This document shows, one piece after another, positions 52,363-61,219 of a stretch of DNA of 64,000 bases. The stretch is from Paraburkholderia diazotrophica (GTDB lineage Bacteria > Pseudomonadota > Gammaproteobacteria > Burkholderiales > Burkholderiaceae), in contig NZ_FNYE01000011.1 in assembly GCF_900108945.1 (NCBI RefSeq), forward strand, positions 124,001 through 188,000, in the 5' to 3' direction. The notes beneath the pieces were generated by a model. The model was given only the letters and a program-made list of their open reading frames with translations, was not told the origin of the DNA and ran no database searches. The translations under genes were made by a program, and so were the position numbers. Numbering within the stretch: the first letter of the stretch is position 1; each line of letters begins with the position of its first letter.

Positions 52363-53419
52363 GCAACGCAGCCTCGCCGACAGCCGCGTCAAGTTCCGTC
52401 ATCTGCAGTGTTTTCTGGCCGTCGCGCAGTTCGGCGGCGTGCAGAAGGCGGCCGAGAGCCTGTCGATCACACAGCCTGCCGTGTCGAAGACGGTCGCCGA
52501 ACTCGAAGACATCCTCGGCGTGCGCCTTTTCGAGCGGGGCCGCCACGGCGCCGTGCCGACACGCGAAGGGCTGCTTTTCATGCCGCACGCGAGCGCGTGT
52601 GTGAGCGCGCTGCGCCAGGGCGTCGATCTGCTTGCGCGCGCGGAAGGCGAAGCCGCCGCGACGCTCGATATCGGCGTGCTGCCGACGGTTGCCACGTCGC
52701 TCGTGCCGCCCGTGCTGCGGCTTTTCGCGCAGCTGTGGCCCAATGCGATCGTGCGGCTCAAGACGGCTTCGAATACGGAACTGCTCGAGCGCCTGAAGGC
52801 GGGCACGATCGAATTCGCGGTCGGCAGGCTCGCCGATCCCGAGCGGATGGTGGGCCTCACGTTCGAGCAGTTGTTTAGCGAGCCGCTCGTGGCCGTCGTG
52901 CGCGTGGGGCATGCGATGGCTTCGGGCGCGGCATCGCCCGCGACACAATTGCATCGCTATCCCGTCGTCGTGCCGCCGTACGGCACGCTGATCCGGCAGT
53001 CGGCGGAAAGCCTGCTGCGCGCGTGGGCCGTGCCGCCGCTGTCGTCGTTCGTCGAAGTGCTGTCGGTGTCGGTGGGGCGCGCGCTCGCGCTCGAGAACGA
53101 TGCCGTGTGGTTCGTGCCCCGCAGCGCGATCGAATACGAACTGGCGCATGGTTTGCTCGTCCCGTTGCCGTTGCCCGTTGCGGGCACGGAGGAGCCCGTC
53201 GGGTTGATCCTGCGTTCGGACACGCAGCCCACGCCCGTAGGCCGCGCGCTGATCGACGCGGTGCGCAAGGTCGCGCGCGAGCGTCTCGTGCGCAATCGGA
53301 ATGCGGGCGCGGCGGGCACCGCGGGCACTGCGCGCGGGAGCGAGCGGCGCGGCAAGACAGCGGCGAGGAAGAGCGAGAAGCCGCGACGCAACGCAAAAAA
53401 CGCAAAAGCGCCGCGCTAG
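52361..53419 (+). CDS. pcaQ: LysR-family regulator PcaQ
   Basis: A 352-residue LTTR that activates pcaHG with a beta-ketoadipate-pathway effector. HTH: LQCFLAVAQFGGVQKAAESLSITQPAVSKTVAELEDILGVRLFERGRHGA. The effector domain contains LDIGVLPTVATSLVPPVLRLFA and FAVGRLADPERMVGLTFEQLFSEPLVAVVR, as in PcaQ/GbpR types. Beyond about residue 300 there is an unusual basic tail (TARGSERRGKTAARKSEKPR followed by RNAKNAKAPR), likely disordered. Divergent from pcaH with the PcaQ box between. Confidence 0.93.
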   Translation: MQRSLADSRVKFRHLQCFLAVAQFGGVQKAAESLSITQPAVSKTVAELEDILGVRLFERGRHGAVPTREGLLFMPHASACVSALRQGVDLLARAEGEAAATLDIGVLPTVATSLVPPVLRLFAQLWPNAIVRLKTASNTELLERLKAGTIEFAVGRLADPERMVGLTFEQLFSEPLVAVVRVGHAMASGAASPATQLHRYPVVVPPYGTLIRQSAESLLRAWAVPPLSSFVEVLSVSVGRALALENDAVWFVPRSAIEYELAHGLLVPLPLPVAGTEEPVGLILRSDTQPTPVGRALIDAVRKVARERLVRNRNAGAAGTAGTARGSERRGKTAARKSEKPRRNAKNAKAPR

Positions 53420-53550
53420 AGATGCATCTTTGAACCAATTAGTACAAAATCGAGCTTGCGGGAGGGGCGGCGCGCGGTGTAAAACACGGGGCGCGACAAC
53501 CTGATCCGTTTGTCTGTCGAGTTGAACCAGCACGAGCCATGGAGACGCAC

Positions 53551-54678
53551 ATGCCCAGCGACCTGCCGACCCCCACCGACGCGCTCAAGGCCGTCGCGGA
53601 CCCGGAGCACAATCCGCTCGGCACGGCCGGTATCGAGTTTGTCGAATTTGCCGCGCGCCATCCGCAGGTGCTGGCCGATACCTTCGTAAAGCTCGGCTTC
53701 AAGCCGATCGCGCGTCACATCAGCAAGGACGTGACGCTGTTCCGCCAGGCCGACATGAATTTCCTGCTGAACGCCGAGCCGGATTCGTTCGCCGAGCGTT
53801 ACGCGGAGGAATACGGCGTGGGCATTTGCGCGATTGGCATTCGCGTCGCCGATGCGCAGCGCGCTTACGATCGCGCCATCGAACTGGGCGCATGGGCATT
53901 CGAAGGCGAGCGCGTCGGCAAGGGTGAGCTCGTCATCCCGGCCATACAGGGCATCGGCGATTCGCACATTTATTTCGTCGACCGCTGGCGCGGACGCGGC
54001 GGCCAGAAGGGCGGCCTCGGCGACATTTCCATCTTCGATATCGATTTTCGTCCGATCGAAGTCGCCACTGCGCAGGCCGATCTGAGCCACGCCGGCATGG
54101 GCCTCGTCGCCGTCGATCATCTGACGCAAACAGTCGGCGCGGGCCGCATGCAGGAATGGCTCGACTTCTATCGCGATCTGCTCAACTTCCGCGAGATTCA
54201 CGAGCTGCATGCGAACTGGCATGTGTCAGCCGAATCGCGCGTGATGGTGTCGCCGTGCGGCGCGATCCGCATTCCGCTCTACGAGGAAGGCACGCCGCGC
54301 ACGAGCCTGATGCACGAGTATCTGCCCGATCATCCGGGCGAAGGCGTGCAGCACATCGCGCTCGCCACCGACGATATCTTCGCGTGCGTCGACCGGTTGC
54401 TCGCGAACGGCATCGAACTCGTGGAGCCGCCGGCGCGCTACTATGATCGGATCGACGCGCGCTTGCCGGGGCATGGGCTCGATATCGAGCGGCTCAAGCG
54501 AGGCCGGATTCTCGTCGATGGCGAGATCGGCGCGGACGGCGTGCCGCAACTGTTCTTCCAGACTTTCGTACTGCGGCGCGAAGGGGAAATCTTCTTTGAA
54601 ATCGTGCAGCGCAAAGGCCATCACGGTTTCGGCGAAGGTAATCTCAGCGCGCTTGCGCAGGCGCGCGCGGCTTCATGA
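53551..54678 (+). CDS. hpd: 4-Hydroxyphenylpyruvate dioxygenase
   Basis: A 375-residue iron(II) enzyme of tyrosine catabolism that makes homogentisate. The ligands are His in VAVDHLTQTVG, His in GVQHIALATDD and Glu in FFEIVQRKGHHGFG. Two VOC-like domains are visible: GTAGIEFVEFAARHPQVLAD starts the first. The start at 53551 has GGAG six bases before; 4 more residues are possible from an ATG at 53539. It is between pcaQ (same strand, 131-base gap) and the XRE-cupin regulator (convergent). Confidence 0.96.
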   Translation: MPSDLPTPTDALKAVADPEHNPLGTAGIEFVEFAARHPQVLADTFVKLGFKPIARHISKDVTLFRQADMNFLLNAEPDSFAERYAEEYGVGICAIGIRVADAQRAYDRAIELGAWAFEGERVGKGELVIPAIQGIGDSHIYFVDRWRGRGGQKGGLGDISIFDIDFRPIEVATAQADLSHAGMGLVAVDHLTQTVGAGRMQEWLDFYRDLLNFREIHELHANWHVSAESRVMVSPCGAIRIPLYEEGTPRTSLMHEYLPDHPGEGVQHIALATDDIFACVDRLLANGIELVEPPARYYDRIDARLPGHGLDIERLKRGRILVDGEIGADGVPQLFFQTFVLRREGEIFFEIVQRKGHHGFGEGNLSALAQARAAS

Positions 54679-54694
54679 GCGGCCCTGCCGCGTT

Positions 54695-55327
54695 TTATTT
54701 CTTTGACGTATTGCTGCCCTTGCCCGCATGCGGCAGATCGGCGTTCGTCGCCATCCACAGCACTTCGGCGTCTTCTTCGCTCGTCGAAACAGCCGCGTGG
54801 CCGGTGCGGCTGTCGAAATAGAGGCTGTCGCCCGCGTTCAGATGCGTCGGCGCATACAGCTCCGAATACAGGCACACGCTGCCGCTGATCACATACAGAA
54901 ACTCTTCGCCTTCGTGGCGGCCCCAGTCGTCGAAGGCGTCGAGCGTGTGCGCCGTGATGCGGATGCGAAACGGCAGCATCGCCTTGTGCGCGAGGTCCGT
55001 CGCCAGCAGTTCCATCTGATAGCCGCGATACGCGTGACGCTGGCCCGCGTCCTTGCGCGTGAGCGCGCGCCGGCCGCTCGCGTTGACCTTCGGCGTCGAG
55101 CCGAAGAGTTCGCCGAGATCGATCTTCAGGCCCACGACGATTTTTTGCAGCACGTCGAAAGTGGGCGACATCAGGCCGTTTTCGATTTTCGACAACGTGG
55201 AGCGCGACACGCCGCACAAACGGCTGGCCGTTTCGAGCGTCAGATCGTGCGCGAGCCGAGCGGCACGCACACGCCGGCCGAGGTCCGACGTCGAGCTTTC
55301 GGGCGACTTGGTGAGTGAGGTGTCCAT
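54695..55327 (-). CDS. XRE-cupin transcriptional regulator
   Basis: A 210-residue regulator with an N-terminal XRE HTH (GRRVRAARLAHDLTLETASR, LCGVSRSTLSKIENGLMSP) and a C-terminal cupin domain (EEFLYVISGSVCLYSELYAP, LNAGDSLYFDSRTGHAAV) that senses a small metabolite. PuuR-like regulators of this type control amino-acid or polyamine catabolic genes. It is divergent from the AmaB-like dehydrogenase gene with a 339-base intergenic region, and this dehydrogenase is its likely target. The start at 55327 is the sensible ATG. Confidence 0.88.
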   Translation of the reverse strand: MDTSLTKSPESSTSDLGRRVRAARLAHDLTLETASRLCGVSRSTLSKIENGLMSPTFDVLQKIVVGLKIDLGELFGSTPKVNASGRRALTRKDAGQRHAYRGYQMELLATDLAHKAMLPFRIRITAHTLDAFDDWGRHEGEEFLYVISGSVCLYSELYAPTHLNAGDSLYFDSRTGHAAVSTSEEDAEVLWMATNADLPHAGKGSNTSKK

Positions 55328-55666
55328 GAGCGTGAATGACAATGCGGCGTGGCGCTTTCGGGCCGTTTCGGGTGCTGTTTCCGATCATAACATCCGTATG
55401 CCCGCGCACCCTTTCCCGGCCGGCGGCAAGTACGGGCGTGCCGACGAATTTCCGATCTGAAACGAACCCGGACAGTGTGCCTGAGCACCATTCGCGCCGA
55501 AAAGCGCGCGACACGAAAACTCGGGAAAAACCCTCATATTTCCCCTGTTTTATGAACGCACGAAATCCCGCAAGAACGTGTCGCAGCGCCGCTTGTCGCC
55601 AGAAATCGCGGCGTGTATAGTTTCCAGACTTACTTTTGTTTCGTATCGGAAATCAAGGGAATCCAG
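55328..55666. other. Divergent regulatory region, XRE-cupin to amaB-like
   Basis: 339 bases with no gene on either strand. It holds both promoters; I see no clear long dyad that would be the XRE operator. Confidence 0.4.
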
Positions 55667-57166
55667 ATGAACGCATCGAGCATCCTTGCCGATCTCGGCA
55701 TTGCAAACGCGGCGCAAGCAGGCGATATCGCCGTCCATTCCCCCATCATGGGCGAGCTCATCGGCCGCGTGGCGAGCCGCACAGCGGCGGAAGTCGATAC
55801 GTTGCTGGCCAACGCGAAGCAGGCATTCGAGCAGTGGCGCAACGTTCCCGCGCCCCGCCGCGGCGAACTCGTGCGCATCCTCGGGCAGAAGCTGCGCGAG
55901 AAGAAGCAGGCGCTCGGCAGCATCATCACGCTGGAGACGGGCAAGATCCTCCAGGAAGGTCTCGGCGAGGTGCAGGAGATGATCGACATCTGCGATTTCG
56001 CCGTCGGCCTGTCGCGCCAGTTGTACGGCCTCACGATCGCTTCGGAGCGCCCCGGTCACAGGATGGCCGAAACGTGGCATCCGATGGGCACCTGCGTCGT
56101 CATTTCGGCGTTCAATTTCCCGGCGGCCGTGTGGTCGTGGAATGCGGCGCTCGCGCTCGTGTGCGGCAATGCCGTGGTCTGGAAGCCGTCCGAGAAGACG
56201 CCGCTGACGGCGCTCGCCGTCAACCACATCCTTGACGAGGCACTGAAGGAATTCGGCGATGCGCCCGCGGGCCTCACGACCGTCGTCATTGGCGGGCGCG
56301 ATGTCGGTGCGAAGCTGGTCGCGGACCCGCGCGCGTCGATCGTCAGCGCGACGGGCAGCACGGAAATGGGCCGCACGGTCGGCGTCGAAGTGGCGAAGCG
56401 CTTTGGCCGCTCGCTGCTCGAACTCGGCGGCAACAACGCGGGCATCGTCACGCAGACGGCGGACCAGGAACTCGCGCTGCGCGGCATCCTGTTCTCGGCG
56501 GTCGGCACGGCGGGGCAGCGTTGCACGTCGCTGCGGCGCCTGTTCGTGCACGAGAGCGTGTACGAGCAGACCGTCGAGCGGCTGAAGCAGCTTTACGCGA
56601 AAGTGCCGATCGGCAATCCGCTCGAAAAGGGCACGCTGATGGGGCCGCTGATCGACAAGCAGTCGTTCGCGCGCATGCAGGAAGCGCTGCAACAGGCGGC
56701 GGCCGAAGGCGGCAAGGTGTTCGGCGGCGAGCGCGTCGAAGTGAAGGGCTATGAGGGCGGCTATTACGTGCGTCCCGCGCTCGTCGAAATGCCGTCGCAA
56801 ACGGCCGTCGTGCTCAAGGAGACCTTTGCGCCGATTCTCTACGTGCTGCGCTACAAGGACTTCGACGATGCGATCGCGGCGAACAACGCGGCGCATCACG
56901 GGCTGTCGTCGTGTGTGTTCACGACCGACCTGCGCGAAGCCGAGCGCTTCACGTCGGACTCGGGCAGCGATTGCGGCATCGCGAACGTGAACATCGGACC
57001 GAGCGGCGCGGAAATCGGCGGCGCGTTCGGCGGCGAGAAGGAAACGGGCGGCGGACGCGAATCGGGCTCGGATGCGTGGAAGGCCTACATGCGACGCGCG
57101 ACGAACACCGTCAACTATTCGTCGGCACTGCCGCTCGCTCAAGGCATCGACTTCAATCTCGGCTGA
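55667..57166 (+). CDS. amaB: Aldehyde dehydrogenase family 7 (AmaB-like, aminoadipate semialdehyde)
   Basis: A 499-residue NAD-dependent ALDH7 enzyme. The catalytic Cys is in GTAGQRCTSLRRLFVHE (Cys286) and the Glu in LLELGGNNAG. NFPAAVWSWNAALALVCGN, then VVWKPSEKTPLTALA is the cofactor region, and NIGPSGAEIGGAFGGEKETG is the ALDH7 C-terminal signature. In lysine catabolism it oxidises aminoadipate semialdehyde to 2-aminoadipate. The start at 55667 begins MNASSILADLGI; 18 more codons upstream are rejected. The FAD oxidoreductase follows, and the regulator precedes divergently. Confidence 0.85.
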   Translation: MNASSILADLGIANAAQAGDIAVHSPIMGELIGRVASRTAAEVDTLLANAKQAFEQWRNVPAPRRGELVRILGQKLREKKQALGSIITLETGKILQEGLGEVQEMIDICDFAVGLSRQLYGLTIASERPGHRMAETWHPMGTCVVISAFNFPAAVWSWNAALALVCGNAVVWKPSEKTPLTALAVNHILDEALKEFGDAPAGLTTVVIGGRDVGAKLVADPRASIVSATGSTEMGRTVGVEVAKRFGRSLLELGGNNAGIVTQTADQELALRGILFSAVGTAGQRCTSLRRLFVHESVYEQTVERLKQLYAKVPIGNPLEKGTLMGPLIDKQSFARMQEALQQAAAEGGKVFGGERVEVKGYEGGYYVRPALVEMPSQTAVVLKETFAPILYVLRYKDFDDAIAANNAAHHGLSSCVFTTDLREAERFTSDSGSDCGIANVNIGPSGAEIGGAFGGEKETGGGRESGSDAWKAYMRRATNTVNYSSALPLAQGIDFNLG

Positions 57167-57175
57167 TCGTGAAGG

Positions 57176-57202
57176 GCGGCGCGTGTTCATACTGCGCGCC
57201 GC
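57176..57202 (+). terminator. Hairpin between amaB-like and FAD genes
   Basis: GCGGCGCG and CGCGCCGC form an 8-bp stem with an 11-base loop followed by TTCT. It may attenuate read-through into the FAD oxidoreductase gene. Confidence 0.5.
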
Positions 57203-57290
57203 TTCTCGTACTTAAGCTGCCTCGCATTCTTCAATTCGTCGCGGACTTTTGCATTCGATGTCCGCTGACCCGCTTCGTCTGGAGTGGCAT

Positions 57291-58463
57291 GTGAGTTCGA
57301 AAGTCGTCGTTGTCGGTGGAGGCGTGATCGGCAGTTCGATCGCTTATTTCTTGCGGCTGTCGGACCCGACGGTCAGCGTGACGGTGATCGAACGCGATCC
57401 CGCTTATACGCGGTCGTCGTCGGCGCTGTCGGCGGCATCGATCCGGCAGCAGTTCTCGACGCCGCTGTCGATCCAGATGTCGCTGTATGGCATCGAGTTC
57501 CTGCGATCGATCGGCGAGCGGCTGAAGGTCGACGGCGCGAAGCCTTCGATCGATCTGCACGAAGGCGGCTATCTGTTTCTCGCGACACCTTCCGGCGAGG
57601 CGACGCTGCGCGAGAACCATGCGCTGCAAAAGCGCCTTGGCGCCGATATCACGCTGCTCGACAAGCGTTCGCTCGGCGCGCGCTTTCCGTGGCTCAACAC
57701 GGACGATCTGAGCGCGGGCGCATTCGGCGAATCGGGCGAGGGCTGGTTCGACGGCTACGGCCTCGTTCAGGCGCTGCGCAAGAAGGCGCAGGCGCTCGGC
57801 GCGCGCTATATCGCCGACGACGTAACAGCGTTGAATCGCGAAGGCCGCCGCATCACGGGCGTCGTAACCTCACGCGGCGAGACGTATGCGTGCGATGTCA
57901 TCGTGAACGCGGCGGGTGCGTGGGCGCGGCGCGTGGCGTCGATGGCGGGCATCGACATTCCTGTGTTCGCGCGGCGCCGCAGTATCTTCAACGTGAGTTC
58001 GCCGGCGAGGCTCGAACGCTGTCCGCTGCTGATCGACCCGACGGGCGTGTACTTTCGTCCCGAGGGCGCGACGTTCATTTGCGGGACTTCGCCTTCGCCC
58101 GACAAGGACCCCGACGATCTGCCGCTCGACGAAGTCGATCACGCGCTGTTCGACGACGTGATCTGGCCGACGCTCGCACATCGTGTGCCGCAGTTCGAGG
58201 CGTTGCGCGTCGAGCATTGCTGGTCCGGGTACTACGAGTACAACGTGTTCGATCAGAACGCGATCATCGGACATCATCCCGATGTCGATAACTGCATTTT
58301 CGCCAATGGCTTCAGCGGGCACGGATTGCAGCAGGGACCGGCTACGGGACGCGGCGTCAGCGAACTCATTTTGCACGGGCGCTATGTGACGCTCGATTTG
58401 TCGGCGCTTGGCTTCGATCGTGTGCTGGAGAACCGGCCGTTCGTGGAGAAGAACGTCGTGTGA
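57291..58463 (+). CDS. FAD-dependent oxidoreductase (DAO family)
   Basis: A 390-residue flavoprotein. The FAD motif is KVVVVGGGVIGSSIAYFLRL at the N-terminus, with YFRPEGATFICGTSPSPD and NCIFANGFSGHGLQQGPATGRGVSEL in the C-terminal flavin-contact region. This is typical of amino-acid or sarcosine-type oxidases. The GTG at 57291 has GGAG six bases upstream and starts the Rossmann fold directly; an ATG 14 codons earlier lacks a site. Next to the AmaB-like dehydrogenase it could act as a pipecolate or similar amino-acid oxidase in lysine breakdown; this is inference. Confidence 0.85.
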   Translation: MSSKVVVVGGGVIGSSIAYFLRLSDPTVSVTVIERDPAYTRSSSALSAASIRQQFSTPLSIQMSLYGIEFLRSIGERLKVDGAKPSIDLHEGGYLFLATPSGEATLRENHALQKRLGADITLLDKRSLGARFPWLNTDDLSAGAFGESGEGWFDGYGLVQALRKKAQALGARYIADDVTALNREGRRITGVVTSRGETYACDVIVNAAGAWARRVASMAGIDIPVFARRRSIFNVSSPARLERCPLLIDPTGVYFRPEGATFICGTSPSPDKDPDDLPLDEVDHALFDDVIWPTLAHRVPQFEALRVEHCWSGYYEYNVFDQNAIIGHHPDVDNCIFANGFSGHGLQQGPATGRGVSELILHGRYVTLDLSALGFDRVLENRPFVEKNVV

Positions 58464-58503
58464 CGGTTGCGTCGATGATGATGGCGGTGTCTGCGGTAGC
58501 AAG

Positions 58504-59013
58504 CTAGAACAGATGCTTCAGCAAGCCCAGCGGCCCAGCGCCCTGCATCCACACATGAGACACCACGAACCACGCCCCTGCCCAGGACGCGGCGACAACA
58601 ATCAGATCGCAATGCCCGCTATTCCACAGATTCAGCGAATGACGTCCGAGGAGCCAGGGCACGCCCAAAGGATTCGGCCAGTCCGCGAGCAAATGCATCA
58701 CGCCGCCGCAAGCGAATCCAAACGCGACGGCCGCGGCAGGATGATGCGGCATCGCATGCCACGAAAAGAACAGCATCGCGATCCAGCCGACACCCCAATG
58801 CGTCGCCGTGCGATGCGTGATCCAGAGACGCCGCTTGCGTGACCACCACGCCACTTCGAGCCAGTCGGGCGCTGTCGCGCCGGCGAGCCCCGCTGCAAAC
58901 GCCAGCCAGATCCACACATGAAAAGGGCCGCGGTACCCGTAACGCGCGGCCAGTGCAGCGGAGATCGCTCCCGCCGCCCAACCCGTCGCGTGATGTGCGT
59001 TGCTCGATGCCAT
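58504..59013 (-). CDS. YdjM/DUF457-like membrane metal-dependent hydrolase
   Basis: A 169-residue membrane protein. Hydrophobic segments alternate with His/Asp motifs typical of the LexA-regulated YdjM family: SNAHHATGWAAGAISAAL, GATAPDWLEV, THRTATHWGVGW and MHLLADWPNPLGVPWLL. It may hydrolyse a membrane substrate; function unsettled. The ATG at 59013 starts MASSNAHHATG; an upstream frame to 59079 is Arg-rich and rejected. Confidence 0.82.
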   Translation of the reverse strand: MASSNAHHATGWAAGAISAALAARYGYRGPFHVWIWLAFAAGLAGATAPDWLEVAWWSRKRRLWITHRTATHWGVGWIAMLFFSWHAMPHHPAAAVAFGFACGGVMHLLADWPNPLGVPWLLGRHSLNLWNSGHCDLIVVAASWAGAWFVVSHVWMQGAGPLGLLKHLF

Positions 59014-59077
59014 TGATATCGCGCGCCGATGCACGACGCGGTAAAACACGGGCGGCCATCTTCGCAGAAGCATGCGC

Positions 59078-59106
59078 AAAAAAATAGCCCGCGATTCTCG
59101 CGGGCT
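59078..59106 (-). terminator. Rho-independent terminator of the lipoprotein gene
   Basis: AGCCCGCGA-TTC-TCGCGGGCT is a perfect 9-bp stem, with an A-run on the plus strand that is a T-tract on the minus transcript, 36 bases after the stop at 59142. Confidence 0.85.
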
Positions 59107-59141
59107 CTTGCGTGGGGCGTGCTGTTACGAAGACTTACACA

Positions 59142-59480
59142 TCAGGTCGTGCAGCGCGCGATTGCAAAGCGCAGTTCTTCTTCAGGCGGATCGTCGCCCG
59201 TGCCGCGCACGACCTTGATGACCGAGCCGTGACCTGAAGGCGTCAATGAAATGAAATACGAACTGTTCGACGAAGAGCCGATCGTCAGATCGGTTACGCC
59301 ATTGTTCTTCAAAACATGCACGCGCGACAGACGGCTGTCGAGGCATCGCGCGATTTCAGATGCGGGCCGCGCCGACGACGCATAGACCATCGGTTCGGTT
59401 GAAGCGCCGGATTCAGGGCCGCGCGACGATCCGCATGCAGCGAGAACGGCCAATGGGGCGAGAAGAATGAGTCGTTTCAT
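59142..59480 (-). CDS. Small lipoprotein
   Basis: A 112-residue protein with a lipoprotein signal MKRLILLAPLAVLAACGSS, lipobox LAAC, so Cys16 is lipidated. The mature part SARPASEIARCLDSRLSRVH and FISLTPSGHGSVIKVVRGTGDD, with ARCTT at the end, suggests a compact domain with a disulphide. No family name is certain. The ATG at 59480 creates the signal peptide; a longer frame upstream is rejected. It ends in a strong terminator. Confidence 0.82.
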   Translation of the reverse strand: MKRLILLAPLAVLAACGSSRGPESGASTEPMVYASSARPASEIARCLDSRLSRVHVLKNNGVTDLTIGSSSNSSYFISLTPSGHGSVIKVVRGTGDDPPEEELRFAIARCTT

Positions 59481-59813
59481 GATGATGTCGTCGGCGTCTC
59501 CATGCGGCGGGATCGTAGGGCGCAAGCGGGATGCAATGCGTCGCGACGAGACCGCTTGCGTCGTCACAACGTTGATTCAACGTCCGTGCATCGAATGATC
59601 CTTCGACGATTGCAAACGGCTCACGTCGAAGTATAGCCACGCGAGTCGCGTGCAATTGCCACATCGTGTTAGAAATTGCATCGAAGCGAAACGCGGCCAG
59701 GGCGATCGGCGCATGCTTTCGCGTGGCAATAAAAAACGCGCGCGTCGGACTGCACGCGCGCGTTTGCCGTCGACGACGGAGCCGGCTTTCGCCTCCCCCT
59801 CGCGAATACCTGC
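59481..59813. other. Gap between lipoprotein and porin genes
   Basis: 333 bases that hold the lipoprotein promoter and the porin terminator at 59731-59765; no gene is seen. Confidence 0.5.
59731..59765 (-). terminator. Rho-independent terminator of the second porin gene
   Basis: AAACGCGCGCGT and ACGCGCGCGTTT form a perfect 12-bp stem with an 8-base loop. The A-run on the plus strand gives a T-tract on the minus transcript. Confidence 0.85.
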
Positions 59814-60968
59814 TTAGAAGCGGTGACGCAGACCCACTGCCACGGCAGTCTGGTTTTGCGTCGACGACGGCGTCAGCGTGTTGATCGCCGCGACGTTCTC
59901 GCCGAAGTTGCCGAGGTTGCCCGAAGCGTGCTGGTAGACGCCTTCCAGGTACACGTCGGTGCGCTTGCTCAGCGAGTAGTCGCCTTGCAGCGAAACCGTG
60001 TGCCACTTCGGCGAGCCCGAGCCGTTCGAACCCGACACCTTGCCGTCCGTGAACGTGTACGCAGCGGCGAGTGCGAGAGCAGGCGTCAGTTCATAGCGGC
60101 CGTTCACTTCGTAGTTGTCCATGTGCAGGTTCGTGCCTGCCAGACCGTTGATGAACGTGCCGCCGACGTTCGCGCTCTGGAGGTTGTCGAGTTGCGTGTG
60201 TGTCCACAGCAGGCCGACGGTTGCGGGACCATACGTGTAGTTCGCGCCGACGCCATACGAGCGTTGCGTCTGTGCCGCCAGCTGCGCTGCGCCGCCCTGG
60301 CCTGCCGAGATCGCGCCGTTGGTGTTGTTGCTGCCCGCGTTGTTCAGTTGCAGGTAAGCCGCCGCGATGTTCAACGGACCGTTCTTGTACGAAGCGCCCG
60401 CGCTCCATGCCCGGTTGTCCGCGAAGCCGTTAGCTTCGTTCGAGAAGCCATAGAGGCCGCCGAATTGCAGACCAGCGTAGTTCGCGCTCGTGTACTTGAC
60501 TGCGTTCTTGATCGAGAACGAGTTGTCGAGGTTGTCGTTGTCGAACGGGTGGCCGGCCAGGTTGTTGCCGAAGCCCGAACCTGCTGCCGACAGCGGCGCC
60601 AGGTAGTCGACCATCGAGTCGTACTGGCGGCCGAGGGTTAGCGTGCCGAACTGGTTGCTCTGCAGGCCGACGTAAGCCTGACGGTTGAACAGCGTGTTGT
60701 TTTCCTTCAGGTGGCCGTTGTTCAGATCGAAGCCGTTTTCCAACGTGAAGATCGCATGCAGGCCGTTACCCAGGTCTTCGCTGCCGCGCAGGCCGAAGTA
60801 CGTATCCGAGACCGTGCCGCTACCTTGCTGCCAGTTGCTGTGACCCGCCTGGTTGTTCGTGTAGACGAGGCCGGCGTCCAGCGTGCCGTACAGCGTCACG
60901 CTGCTTTGCGCGTTGGCCGTTGCTGCGAATGCACCGAGAATGCCCGCGACGATAAGGTTTTTTTTCAT
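59814..60968 (-). CDS. Gram-negative porin (Burkholderia type), copy 2
   Basis: A 384-residue outer-membrane porin. Signal peptide MKKNLIVAGILGAFAATANA, mature start QSSVTLYGTLDAGLVYTNNQ, porin strand FGLRGSEDLGNGLHAIFTLE and LFNRQAYVGLQSNQFGTLTL, and a terminal Phe (TAVAVGLRHRF). The ATG at 60968 has GGAG about 9 bases upstream. It is a single gene with its own terminator; the sequence upstream of it holds the candidate structured RNA in the opposite direction. Confidence 0.94.
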   Translation of the reverse strand: MKKNLIVAGILGAFAATANAQSSVTLYGTLDAGLVYTNNQAGHSNWQQGSGTVSDTYFGLRGSEDLGNGLHAIFTLENGFDLNNGHLKENNTLFNRQAYVGLQSNQFGTLTLGRQYDSMVDYLAPLSAAGSGFGNNLAGHPFDNDNLDNSFSIKNAVKYTSANYAGLQFGGLYGFSNEANGFADNRAWSAGASYKNGPLNIAAAYLQLNNAGSNNTNGAISAGQGGAAQLAAQTQRSYGVGANYTYGPATVGLLWTHTQLDNLQSANVGGTFINGLAGTNLHMDNYEVNGRYELTPALALAAAYTFTDGKVSGSNGSGSPKWHTVSLQGDYSLSKRTDVYLEGVYQHASGNLGNFGENVAAINTLTPSSTQNQTAVAVGLRHRF

Positions 60969-61219
60969 GCTTTATTACTCCGAGACTTTGCGTGGAGATC
61001 GCAATACAGAACACGTGCTGCAATGCGTGCTGTCGATCCGGAGCGAAGTGTATTACCGATGTGCATTTGCTTATTTCCATCCGGTGCAACAATACCTTCC
61101 AGAATCGGGAATAGACGAATTAACGCCGCTAAGTATTTTTGTTTAAACGGTTTTCTGAAGCCGCTGAGTATCGGGCTGGGTATTGTCAATCAGTCGATTG
61201 TTGCGCTGACGCGACGATG
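60969..61219. other. Upstream region of the second porin
   Basis: 251 bases with the porin promoter and no gene. A dyad CAATC-AGTC-GATTG (61187-61200) lies near the start of the candidate RNA. Confidence 0.4.
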
